Assembly: GCF_900177545.1 (NCBI RefSeq)
Contig: NZ_FXBQ01000001.1
Span: 1,320,122-1,384,121, forward strand
Reading direction: 5' to 3'
Origin: Maritimibacter sp. HL-12
GTDB lineage: Bacteria > Pseudomonadota > Alphaproteobacteria > Rhodobacterales > Rhodobacteraceae
DNA: 64,000 bases
The notes beneath the pieces are model-generated. The model did no database searches. It saw nothing but the letters and a program-made list of their open reading frames with translations, and was not told where the DNA came from. Each line of letters starts with the position of its first letter. Position 1 is the first letter of the stretch. A program made the position numbers and the translations under genes. Positions 16,396 through 26,990 of the stretch are shown piece after piece.

Positions 16396-17751
16396 ATGAC
16401 AACCCTCACGCTTTCCCGCGCGCGCGGGCCGCGGGGCCTCTCCCTTTTTGGCGCCGAGACCGGCGCGATGCTCCGCCTCGCGGCACCGATGACGATGGTC
16501 GCGCTTGTCAACATGGCGATGAGCGTGACCGACACCCTCATGGCCGCGCAATTCGGCGTCGCGGGCCTTGCCGCCGTGGCGATCGGCAGCGACTTCTACA
16601 GCCTCGTGTTCGTCTTTGCGGCGGGAACGATCTCGGGCCTCGCCACCCTCTACGCTGCGGCCGCCGAGGCCGAAAACACGCCACGCCTGCGCCGCCTGCG
16701 CGCGGCGGGCTGGTTGCTCGCGCTGCTCCTCGGCGCGCTTCTCGCGCCGCTGATCTGGACCGCGCCGGGCTGGCTGGGGCATCTCGGCATCCCTTCGGAC
16801 CTGCTTGACCAGGGTCGCAATTACACCCGCGCGATGGCGACGACGCTCCTGCCGATGCTTGCCGTCGCGGTGATGCGCAACCGGCTTGTGGCGCGCGAGC
16901 GACCGGGTGCGATCCTGCGCGTGACACTCGGGGCGATCCCACTCAACGCGGCATTGAACCGGGTTCTGATGCACGGGGTCGGGCCTTGGGAAGGCCTCGG
17001 CATCACCGGCGCGGGGGTCTCCTCGCTGATCGTCGCCTGCTCTATCGCGATCGCGCTCTCTGTCATCTGCCTGCGGCAGGGCGACGTCGGGGCCGACTGG
17101 CGCGCGGGCCGCGAACTGGCCGAGGCGCTGCGCCTGGGTCCTCCCATCGGCGTGACCATGCTGGCGGAACTCGGCGTTTTCCTCGGCGCCACGCTCTTTG
17201 CCGCCCGCTTCGGCCCCGAGGCAGCCGCTGCCCATGCCCTGACCTTGCGCCTTGCCGGGATCGTCTATGCCGTCACCTCCGGGCTTCAGCAGGCCGCGAC
17301 GGTCCGCATGGCGCGGCAGGCCGAGGCGGGCGACCCGCGCTGGCCGTTGCGCGCCGGTGTCCGGCTGGGCCTTGCCGCCGGCGCGGTCAACGTAGCCCTG
17401 CTTTGCACAATCGCGACGCCGCTTTCCCGCGCCGTCTTCGCCGACCCGGCGACCGCTGCCACGGCGGCCGGGCTGATCCTGCTCCTCGCTCTGTCCGAGG
17501 CCGCCGCACCGCTCGGCGCAGTGGCGGCAGGGCTGATGCGCGGTCTGCGCGACACGCGGGTGCCGATGCTTTTCTCCCTCGGCGGGAACTGGGGCGTGAC
17601 GCTGCCGATGGCGGTGCTGCTCGCCGGCGCCGGTTGGGGTGTCACCGGCCTCTGGGCGGCGCTCACCGCGGGCACGCTTGCCGCGTCCCTGCTCACCACG
17701 CTTCGTCTGCGGCGGCACCGCCCCGCCGCAGTCCTCCACCTCCAGACCTGA
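16396..17751 (+). CDS. MATE-family multidrug/metabolite exporter
   Basis: A 451-aa inner-membrane protein with about twelve hydrophobic segments in two related halves (LRLAAPMTMVALVNMAMSV near 28 and RLGPPIGVTMLAELGVFLG near 245), typical of NorM-type Na+ or H+ driven efflux. It lies 39 bp after the methyltransferase and 13 bp before the MddA-like gene. Export of a product or toxin handled by the operon is inferred. The substrate cannot be told. Confidence 0.92.
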   Translation: MTTLTLSRARGPRGLSLFGAETGAMLRLAAPMTMVALVNMAMSVTDTLMAAQFGVAGLAAVAIGSDFYSLVFVFAAGTISGLATLYAAAAEAENTPRLRRLRAAGWLLALLLGALLAPLIWTAPGWLGHLGIPSDLLDQGRNYTRAMATTLLPMLAVAVMRNRLVARERPGAILRVTLGAIPLNAALNRVLMHGVGPWEGLGITGAGVSSLIVACSIAIALSVICLRQGDVGADWRAGRELAEALRLGPPIGVTMLAELGVFLGATLFAARFGPEAAAAHALTLRLAGIVYAVTSGLQQAATVRMARQAEAGDPRWPLRAGVRLGLAAGAVNVALLCTIATPLSRAVFADPATAATAAGLILLLALSEAAAPLGAVAAGLMRGLRDTRVPMLFSLGGNWGVTLPMAVLLAGAGWGVTGLWAALTAGTLAASLLTTLRLRRHRPAAVLHLQT

Positions 17752-17764
17752 AAGGACCTGTTCC

Positions 17765-18517
17765 ATGCTTCGATCAATCCTGAGGCTCGCCTACGGCGCG
17801 GGTGGCTACGCCGCCGGACTCGCCAGCATCGCCGCCGTCGTCGCCTTCCTTGCCGATCTGCCCTTCTTCAAGGGCGTCAACGCCGGCGACCCGGGGCCAA
17901 TCGGCCCTTCGATTGCCATCAACCTCGGACTGATCGGCCTTTTCGGCCTGCACCACTCGGTAACCGCCCGGCGCTGGTTCAAGGCGCGCTGGACGCGCCT
18001 GATCCCACCCGCGCTTGAGCGCACCACCTATCTCTGGATGAGCACCGCCGCCGTCGCGCTCCTGATCCTGTTCTGGCAACCCGTCACGATCCCCCTCTGG
18101 CAGGTGTCCGATCCTTGGGCGGCGGGCGCGATCTGGGCAGCGTTCCTCGCGGTCTGGGGCTTGATGTTCAGCGCCACCTTCCCGATCGGGCACTTGCGCT
18201 TCTTCGGCCTCGCGCAGGTCTGGAACCGGGTGCGCGGCTTGCCGGAACCGAACCCCGCCTTCACCGCGCGCTGGCTCTACGGGCTCGTGCGCCACCCGAT
18301 CAGCCTCGGCTGGATGCTGGTGCCCTGGCTCACCCCGCAGATGACGCTGGGCCAGATCACCTTCGCCATCGGCACGATGGTCTACGTCCTGACCGCCACC
18401 GCCTTCGAGGAGGCCGACCTCGCCGCAGACCTCGGTGAAGCCTATCGCCGCTACCGGCGCGAAGTGCCCGCTTTTCTGCCCAGACTGCGCCGTTCGCGCA
18501 GGCGGTCCGGTATTTGA
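17765..18517 (+). CDS. mddA: MddA-like methanethiol S-methyltransferase / NnrU-family membrane protein
   Basis: A 250-aa membrane protein with about five to six hydrophobic segments. Blocks HHSVTARRWFKARWTRLIPP and ERTTYLWMSTAAVALLILFW match my memory of MddA, the enzyme that methylates methanethiol to dimethyl sulfide. The C-terminal YGLVRHPISLGWM and FEEADLAADLGEAYRRYRR are shared with isoprenylcysteine methyltransferases. The ATG at 17765 follows a GAAAGGA site. NnrU-type proteins of other function are the main alternative. The symbol is tentative. Confidence 0.65.
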   Translation: MLRSILRLAYGAGGYAAGLASIAAVVAFLADLPFFKGVNAGDPGPIGPSIAINLGLIGLFGLHHSVTARRWFKARWTRLIPPALERTTYLWMSTAAVALLILFWQPVTIPLWQVSDPWAAGAIWAAFLAVWGLMFSATFPIGHLRFFGLAQVWNRVRGLPEPNPAFTARWLYGLVRHPISLGWMLVPWLTPQMTLGQITFAIGTMVYVLTATAFEEADLAADLGEAYRRYRREVPAFLPRLRRSRRRSGI

Positions 18518-18542
18518 CCCTCCGAAAGAAAGGAATGAACCG

Positions 18543-19337
18543 ATGAACCATCCCCCGATGAGATCGAAGCCGCAGGTGCTCGCCCTGCATTGCACCGGCG
18601 GGACGCCCCGCCAATGGGATCCACTGGCGGCGGGCCTCGCGGACTTCGCCGCGTTTCACGCCCCGCCGCTGCCGCGGTTTCCCGAGACCTCGCGGCCCAC
18701 GCTCACGGCACAAGCCGCGCCGCTTCTCGACTGGCTCGACCGCACACCCGCGCCCGTGCATGTCGTCGGCCATTCGCACGGCGGCGCTCTTGCGCTTCAC
18801 CTTGCGGGCCGCAGGCCCGACCGGGTCGCGAGTCTTTCGCTCTACGAACCCGCCGCCTTTCACCTGCTGCGCGACTGCGGCAAGCCCGGAGAACGCGCAT
18901 TGTGGGAGCTTCTGGACGTGGCCCTTGCGGTGCGCCGCGCGCTGGCCGAAGGCCGTCGCGACCACGGTGCCCGGCGCTTCGTGACCTACTGGGGCGGCGA
19001 CGCGGCCTGGGACACCCTCGACGAAGGAACACGCCTGCGGATCGGCGCCGTGCTTGAGCAGGGCCTCGCCGGTTTCGAGGCGCTGCGAAGCGAGAATGCC
19101 GGAGCCGGCGCGCCGAGCGTACTGCGCTGCCCGGTCGATTTGTTGATCGGTTCCCGGTCGTACAATCCGGCACGGCTGGCAACCGAACGGCTTGCGACCC
19201 TGATACCCGCCGCAAGAACCCGCGAGGTGCGCGGCGCGGCGCATATGGGGCCGCTGACCCACGCAGACGTGGTGCATGACATTCTTGCCACAAGCCTGCG
19301 GGAAAGGATCGCCGGGCAGGCGACCAGGGCGGCATGA
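18543..19337 (+). CDS. Alpha/beta hydrolase
   Basis: A 264-aa cytosolic hydrolase. It shows the N-terminal LALHCTGGTPRQWDPLA strand-turn (oxyanion region), the nucleophile elbow GHSHGG (serine near residue 79), a late strand with a candidate acid (CPVDLLIG) and a terminal catalytic His in GAAHMGPLTHAD. The start at 18543 follows AAAGGA. It is last in the operon, 25 bp after the MddA-like gene. It could cleave an ester, thioester or lactone; substrate unknown. Confidence 0.87.
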   Translation: MNHPPMRSKPQVLALHCTGGTPRQWDPLAAGLADFAAFHAPPLPRFPETSRPTLTAQAAPLLDWLDRTPAPVHVVGHSHGGALALHLAGRRPDRVASLSLYEPAAFHLLRDCGKPGERALWELLDVALAVRRALAEGRRDHGARRFVTYWGGDAAWDTLDEGTRLRIGAVLEQGLAGFEALRSENAGAGAPSVLRCPVDLLIGSRSYNPARLATERLATLIPAARTREVRGAAHMGPLTHADVVHDILATSLRERIAGQATRAA

Positions 19338-19359
19338 CCCCGCGCCATTCTGGCGGGGT
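19337..19359 (+). terminator. Hairpin at the end of the cassette operon
   Basis: ACCCCGC and GCGGGGT pair around a 9-nt loop, overlapping the hydrolase stop codon. It could end the operon, but no T-run follows. Confidence 0.3.
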
Positions 19360-19591
19360 GCCGTCGCGCCGGTTTCCATGCCCGGCAGCATCTGAACGCA
19401 TCACGATCGCCGTTAGCTCCCTGCATGCGCGCAACGCCAGTGCACCTCGGTCCTCCCGGGCCCGCCACCGCATCACCTGAGCGGACACCCTCGGACCCGG
19501 CGGATCAGAACGTCCAGAAGCAGAGGCAGGCGGCCCCGTCTCCGCTTCTGGATACATTCAGCGCGGTCGGCTTGCGCACAGGCTTCTTGGG

Positions 19592-20806
19592 TCACTCCGC
19601 ATAGGTGGCATAGATCGCGTCACGCATCTCTGCCGGGAAGTCACCGATCACGCCCGCCACCGAGGTATTGGTCAGCACCACAACCGTCAGGCCGACGGCG
19701 GGGTCCACGAACCAATGGCTGCCAAGCGCGCCGCCCCATTGGAAGGTGCCGGGGGTCTGCGGCGTGTCGGCGGCCTCCGCGTCGAGCAGCACCGCAGCGC
19801 CGAGCCCGTGGCCCCAGCCATCTCCCTCGGTCCAGGCCCGAAGGTTTCCGATGGCGTGGGTTCCGATATCTCGCGCGGCGGCTTCCGACAGGATCGGCGC
19901 GCCACCGGTGCGGATCACCTCGAGCAAGGCAAGATAGTCGCCCGCGGTACCGCTCATCCCGCCGCCTCCCGAGGGATAGGCTGCGGCGTCGAGCACACGT
20001 GCCGGCCAGACCGGCACGCCCGCTTCGCCCAGCGGCACCAGGTCGCCCTCATCCGCCATTCTCTCCGCGACGTCGTCACCGTCGCGATAGGCGGCCGACA
20101 GCCGGTCCGGTTCAGTGACGACGAAAGTCGTGTCCGCCATACCGAGCGGCCCGGTGACATAGTGCCTGACCGCCTCGGGCAGCGGCATCCCCGCGGCCTC
20201 TTCGATCACCGCCCCGAGAACGTCCGTGCCCAGCGAATAGCGCCACTCCGATCCGGGCTCGAAGAAGAGCGGCGCTTCGGCGAGTCGGCGCAACGCCTCT
20301 TCAAGCGAAAGATCCTCCGCGCCAAGGCCCTGGGGCACACCCAAGGTCTCGTAGGCGTTCCCCTGCGGCTCAAGGAAGACATAGCTGAGGCCCGCGGTAT
20401 GCGTCATCAGGTGCCGGATCGTGATCGTCGGTTGCCGCCCGTCCGGCAGCGCCGGGGTGAACCAGGGCAGCCAGTCGGTCACCGGGGCATCCAGCGAAAG
20501 CCGGCCCCGATCGACGAGGGCGAGCGCCGTGGCCGAGGTGATCAGTTTGGTCATCGAGGCATGGCGAAAGATCGTGTCCTCCGTCACCGGCATTCCGGCT
20601 TCGCGGTCGGCATGCCCGGCAGCGCGGCGATAGACGATCTCGCCATCCTTTGCCACCAGCGCCACGGCACCCGCAATACGGCCGGACTCGACCCAGCGGT
20701 CGAGCACCGCGTCGATGCCCGGGGCGGGCGTGGCCTCGGCCGCGACGCCGAGCAGAAGCGCGGCACCCAGGGCGAGGGGCACGGCGCGGCGATATATGTG
20801 AGTCAT
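19592..20806 (-). CDS. Exported serine hydrolase, beta-lactamase/esterase fold
   Basis: A 404-aa protein with a Sec signal (about 1-26) and a class C beta-lactamase/EstB-type fold. SMTK (Ser84-Lys87) is the SxxK pair, YSL (190-192) stands for the YxN motif, and late WGG and VVLTNT segments follow. Such proteins act as esterases, D-aminopeptidases or beta-lactamases. It diverges from AraC copy 2 with 106 bp between, mirroring the other end of the cassette. A role in hydrolysing a periplasmic ligand or product of the cassette is inferred. Confidence 0.88.
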   Translation of the reverse strand: MTHIYRRAVPLALGAALLLGVAAEATPAPGIDAVLDRWVESGRIAGAVALVAKDGEIVYRRAAGHADREAGMPVTEDTIFRHASMTKLITSATALALVDRGRLSLDAPVTDWLPWFTPALPDGRQPTITIRHLMTHTAGLSYVFLEPQGNAYETLGVPQGLGAEDLSLEEALRRLAEAPLFFEPGSEWRYSLGTDVLGAVIEEAAGMPLPEAVRHYVTGPLGMADTTFVVTEPDRLSAAYRDGDDVAERMADEGDLVPLGEAGVPVWPARVLDAAAYPSGGGGMSGTAGDYLALLEVIRTGGAPILSEAAARDIGTHAIGNLRAWTEGDGWGHGLGAAVLLDAEAADTPQTPGTFQWGGALGSHWFVDPAVGLTVVVLTNTSVAGVIGDFPAEMRDAIYATYAE

Positions 20807-20877
20807 CGGGTCATCCTTTCTTTGATCGTGACGGGCGCCGTGATGCCCTCATTCCGCCCGGCTGGTGAGCGGGCGAA

Positions 20878-20912
20878 TGGACAAAACCTGTCCAAATGTG
20901 CCAGTCTGGGCC
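20878..20912 (+). promoter_or_regulatory. Palindromic box before AraC copy 2
   Basis: TGGACA (20878-20883), a 5-bp spacer and TGTCCA (20889-20894) make a perfect 6-bp-arm inverted repeat 30 bp before the start codon. The left half and the TGGGCC before the ATG recur at the same spacing before AraC copy 1. Confidence 0.5.
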
Positions 20913-21941
20913 ATGCACCCTGCCGCTACCGTCGAAGTCAGGCTGCTCGCGTTGCCCGAGTCGACGCCGACGACGCTCTTCGCTTTCCTCGAAGTGTTCT
21001 CGGCCGTGGGCATCGCCTGGGCGCAGATCACCGGCGAGACCGGTCAGGCCCCGCGCATGCAGGTGCGCGTCGTGGCGCGCGAAAGATCGCCGTGGCGGTC
21101 CCCCGTGGGGCCGGTCATCGCGCCCGATCTTTCCCTCGAAGAGGCAACCGCCCCGGCCGACATCGTCATCGTCACCGATCTTGACCTCACCGCAGGTCTC
21201 GGAGACCCGGCGCGCTGGCGGCCTGAGGCAGCCTGGCTCCGCGCCCAGGCCGAAACAGGCGCGACGCTCTGCTCGGTCTGCACCGGCTCGGTGGTCCTCG
21301 CCAGTACCGGGCTTCTCGACGGCGGCGAGGCGACGACCCACTGGGCCGCGGCGGACTTGATGCGGGAAGCCTTCCCCGAGGTGCGCCTCCGCCCCGAACG
21401 CATCCTCTGCGCGTCGGGGCCCGAACAGCGCCTCGTCACCGGCGGTGGCCCGGGGTCATGGGAGGATCTTGCGCTGCACCTGATCGCGCGGTTCTGCGGC
21501 CCCGAAGAGGCGGTGCGGATTGCCCGCGTCTTCGTGCTGGGGGATCGCTCCCGGGGGCAGCTCCTGTTCTCGCTCCTCGGTCGCCCCCGCCACCACGCCG
21601 ACGCGCCCGTGGCCGCAGCGCAGGAATGGATCGCCGAAAACTACGCCATGAAATCGCCGGTCGCGCGCATGGTCGCCCGCTCGGGACTGCCGGAGCGCAG
21701 CTTCAAGCGCCGCTTCCGCGCCGCGACGGGATATGCCCCGGTCGACTACGTGCAGGCGGTCCGGATCGAGGAAGCCAAGCACCTGCTCGAAACCTCCGAC
21801 ATCGCCACCGACGCGGTCGCCTTCGAGGTCGGCTATGACGACCCTTCCTATTTTCACCGCCTTTTCCGCCGCAAGACCGGCGTCACCCCCGGTGCCTACC
21901 GCCGTCATTTCGCGCGCGTCGTGCGGCCGCACATCGCGTGA
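20913..21941 (+). CDS. GlxA-family AraC transcriptional regulator (copy 2)
   Basis: A 342-aa paralogue of the regulator at 14146-15174, with the same two domains (CSVCTGSVVLASTGLLDG and ATTHW; then SGLPERSFKRRFRAATG and EVGYDDPSYFHRLFRRKTGVTP). I chose ATG 20913 over the in-frame ATG at 20865. It gives exactly the same length as copy 1, and the same TGGGCC-ATG context. The 20865 start would place the palindromic box inside the gene. It probably controls the divergent serine hydrolase. Confidence 0.9.
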   Translation: MHPAATVEVRLLALPESTPTTLFAFLEVFSAVGIAWAQITGETGQAPRMQVRVVARERSPWRSPVGPVIAPDLSLEEATAPADIVIVTDLDLTAGLGDPARWRPEAAWLRAQAETGATLCSVCTGSVVLASTGLLDGGEATTHWAAADLMREAFPEVRLRPERILCASGPEQRLVTGGGPGSWEDLALHLIARFCGPEEAVRIARVFVLGDRSRGQLLFSLLGRPRHHADAPVAAAQEWIAENYAMKSPVARMVARSGLPERSFKRRFRAATGYAPVDYVQAVRIEEAKHLLETSDIATDAVAFEVGYDDPSYFHRLFRRKTGVTPGAYRRHFARVVRPHIA

Positions 21942-22269
21942 TCCCTTGGTGAGCCGCGCGCGGGGCGATCACTTCACCGCTGGACGAAAACCTGGAGATG
22001 CCACGTGGCCCGCCTGGCTCGGGTTGCTCGGCCACGGCGTCGAAGATACTGCCGAACGCGACGCGCCGAGCCACGGTCTTCCGCCTCGACCCGTCACCGC
22101 CCTCGTATCGCGGTGCACCGCGCGCAAGCGCACCGTGCGGAACCCGGTGTTGGTTTCGGGATGGCCGCGCGACAGGAACTCGAACAACGCGACGCTGCCC
22201 GTCGCCGTCCACGATGCGAGGACCGGGGCTACCCGGCAGGAGTCGGGCGCCCCGGCTCCCGACAAGGAC
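21942..22269. other. Intergenic region between AraC copy 2 and gyrB
   Basis: This 328-bp stretch is between convergent genes and has no well-supported gene. A minus-strand frame (about 21969-22265) contains SVALFEFLSRGHPETNTGFR, faintly like the C-terminus of formylglycine-generating/SUMF1-type enzymes, so a decayed gene end is possible. No clear terminator was found. Confidence 0.3.
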
Positions 22270-24738
<2,469 letters not shown>

Positions 24739-24768
24739 TTACCAGCGCCACGCCGCATTATCGGGGGG

Positions 24769-25389
24769 TCAGACAAGCGCGATCGCCACGCCCACGGCGA
24801 TCAGCAACAAGCCGGCCACGATGTTGAGCCGCCGCACCACGAGCGGCGATGTCAGCCGCGCCCGAACGTGGCCGACAAGAAGCGCAAGAGTGAGGTTGCC
24901 CGCCATCGGCACAGCGAAGGAAACCCCCGCGATCACCACCACGTCGAGCGCGCGGAGACTGGAGAGATCGAAGAAGCCGGGCAGGAAGCCCATGTAGAAC
25001 AGGATCGCCTTCGGGTTGGCGAGGATCACCAGCAGACCGGCGACGAACCCGGCCCAGATGCCGGGCCGGGTCAGCCGGTTGTCGCGCTCCACCGGCGCGT
25101 CGGCGTTGCGCAGGACGGCAAGGCCGAGCAGCACGAAGACCGCGATGGCGAGGTAGCGAAGCACCTCCATCGCGCCGGCAAAGCTCGCCGCAACCCAGCC
25201 CACGCCCAGCACCGCCAGCACCGACCACATCACGTCGCCAAGCGCCACGCCGAGCGACAGCGGCCAGGCCCGCGAAAAGCCGCCCGAGAGCGCCCGCGCG
25301 ATCGTCGCCACCCAGACCGGCCCCGGTGTGAGTGTCAGCACCACCATCGCCAGCGCGTAGAGCGCAAGCTCCCCGGCCCCGATCGTCAC
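24769..25389 (-). CDS. LysE/RhtB-family exporter
   Basis: A 206-aa membrane protein with about six hydrophobic segments. The family mark LTLTPGPVWVATIARALSGG is near the N-terminus, and ILANPKAILFYMGFLPGFF is in the middle. These proteins export amino acids or related small molecules. GTG 25389 overlaps the VOC stop (GTGA), so translation is coupled; longer in-frame starts would lie inside the VOC gene. Substrate unknown. Confidence 0.88.
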   Translation of the reverse strand: MTIGAGELALYALAMVVLTLTPGPVWVATIARALSGGFSRAWPLSLGVALGDVMWSVLAVLGVGWVAASFAGAMEVLRYLAIAVFVLLGLAVLRNADAPVERDNRLTRPGIWAGFVAGLLVILANPKAILFYMGFLPGFFDLSSLRALDVVVIAGVSFAVPMAGNLTLALLVGHVRARLTSPLVVRRLNIVAGLLLIAVGVAIALV

Positions 25390-25808
25390 GCGATGCGGCC
25401 TTCGGCGTCGAGCGGCGAAAACGGGTTGAACGCGAATTCCCACAAATGCCCGTCGGGGTCGGCGACATAGCAGGAATAGCCGCCCCAGTCTGTCTCGAAA
25501 GGCGTCCGCACGCCGGTGGCACCGCAGGCGACGGCATGGGCAAAGGCGGCATCCACCGCTTCGGGCGAGGGATGGTTCTGCGCCAGCGTCATCGCCCCGG
25601 TGCCCAGGGCCGCAACATCGCGCCCGGTTTCGGCGGCAAGCCCGGCGCGGCTGAAAAGCGAGAGCTTCTGTCCGTCCATGGCGTAGAAGGCAACCATGTC
25701 GTTGGCGCTTTCCACTCCCCAGCCAAGCGCCTCGTAATAGGTGCGGGCACGGGCAAGATCGTCGACCGCGAGGGTGATGAAAGTCACCCGGTTCATCGGC
25801 AGGCTCAT
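25386..25808 (-). CDS. VOC-superfamily (glyoxalase/bleomycin-resistance fold) protein
   Basis: A 140-aa protein with two beta-alpha-beta-beta-beta units: FITLAVDDLARARTYYEALGW first and GYSCYVADPDGHLWEFAFNP last. The fold serves glyoxalases, dioxygenases and antibiotic-binding proteins, and the activity here is not determined. ATG 25808 overlaps the recF stop (ATGA) and its own stop overlaps the LysE start, so recF, this gene and the exporter form one coupled unit. Confidence 0.85.
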   Translation of the reverse strand: MSLPMNRVTFITLAVDDLARARTYYEALGWGVESANDMVAFYAMDGQKLSLFSRAGLAAETGRDVAALGTGAMTLAQNHPSPEAVDAAFAHAVACGATGVRTPFETDWGGYSCYVADPDGHLWEFAFNPFSPLDAEGRIA

Positions 25809-26920
25809 GGGGCCGCTCCCGTTACCGCGCTCACCCCGTCGGTTTCGCGCACCTCGAACACTTGCGCCCGATCGCCGAGCGCCTCGAACAGTTCCGGCCC
25901 GGTGCCGGTCATGAAAGCCTGCGCCCCGAGGCCACAGATCTCGTCAAAAAGCGCCGCGCGGCGTCCGGCGTCAAGATGCGCGGCGACCTCGTCGAGCAAA
26001 AGGATCGGCGGCGCGCCAATATCCGCCGCCAGCGCCCGGGCGTTGGCCAATACGAGCGACACGAGCAGCGCCTTCTGCTCGCCGGTAGAGGAATCTTTTG
26101 CCGCCACGCCCTTGGCGGCGTAGGTGGCGGCCAGATCGGCCCGGTGCGGTCCTTGCAACGTGCGTCCGGCGGCCAGATCGCGCTCGCGCCCGGCCTCGAA
26201 CGCCTCGATCAGGTCCGCCTCACCCTCCGGCCCGGACTCGGCACCGTCCGCATGCAGGATGTTCAGATCGGCTGTGGGGAAACTGGTTTCCGCTTCGGCC
26301 TGCGCCGCCGCCAGCCGGGCAATGGTATAGGCGCGGTTTTTCTGGATCTCCGCACCCGACCGCGCCATCTGGCTTTCAAGCGCGTGATACCAGCGCCGGT
26401 CACCCTGCCCATCCTTCAGCAACCGGTTACGCTCGCGCATCGCCTTCTCGTAGGCCAGCACCGAATCGGCATGGCCCGGCTCGAAACTCATCGCCATCCG
26501 GTCGAGAAACCGCCGCCGGCCCTCGGCGCTCTCGGTCCAGAGCCGGTCCATCACCGGCACCAGCCAGACCACCCGTGCGATCCGCCCAAGCGCCACCTGC
26601 GCGGCGGGCTTGCCGTCGATCGTCACCTGGCGGGACGCACCGGCCTCGGCCCATGTTTCGACCTCGTGAAGCTGGTGCAGCGATTGCAGGAGCGCGGTCA
26701 CCTTCCACCCCAGCGCCTCCGGCCGACGCGCGATCTCGTCGGCACCGGCCCGCCGCAGCCCACGGCCGGGGCTGAGCAGACTCACCGCTTCGAGGATGTT
26801 CGTCTTGCCCGCGCCATTGCGGCCATGGATCGCCACGGGGCGGCCGTCAAGCGCCAGCACAGCGCGCTTGTGCGAGCGAAAATGGCTGAGGGTGAGGGCG
26901 CGCAAAAAGAGGCCCGTCAT
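25805..26920 (-). CDS. recF: DNA replication and repair protein RecF
   Basis: An SMC/ABC-like ATPase that loads RecA at gaps. Its 371 aa match the family. It has Walker A GRNGAGKTN (33-41), the ABC signature SSTGEQKALL and Walker B ILLLDEVAAHLD. It follows dnaN by 70 bp on the same strand, and the VOC gene overlaps its end. Confidence 0.97.
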   Translation of the reverse strand: MTGLFLRALTLSHFRSHKRAVLALDGRPVAIHGRNGAGKTNILEAVSLLSPGRGLRRAGADEIARRPEALGWKVTALLQSLHQLHEVETWAEAGASRQVTIDGKPAAQVALGRIARVVWLVPVMDRLWTESAEGRRRFLDRMAMSFEPGHADSVLAYEKAMRERNRLLKDGQGDRRWYHALESQMARSGAEIQKNRAYTIARLAAAQAEAETSFPTADLNILHADGAESGPEGEADLIEAFEAGRERDLAAGRTLQGPHRADLAATYAAKGVAAKDSSTGEQKALLVSLVLANARALAADIGAPPILLLDEVAAHLDAGRRAALFDEICGLGAQAFMTGTGPELFEALGDRAQVFEVRETDGVSAVTGAAP

Positions 26921-26990
26921 CGGCGGGCTCCCTCGAAAGTTTGGAAAACGCCCTTTGGCGGGGCGCGAAAGTTATAAAACCTTCCGCCGG

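Noticed and set aside
16129-17766. A 545-codon minus-strand open frame over the MATE gene
   Set aside because: Arg/Gly/Ala-rich antisense translation with no family pattern.
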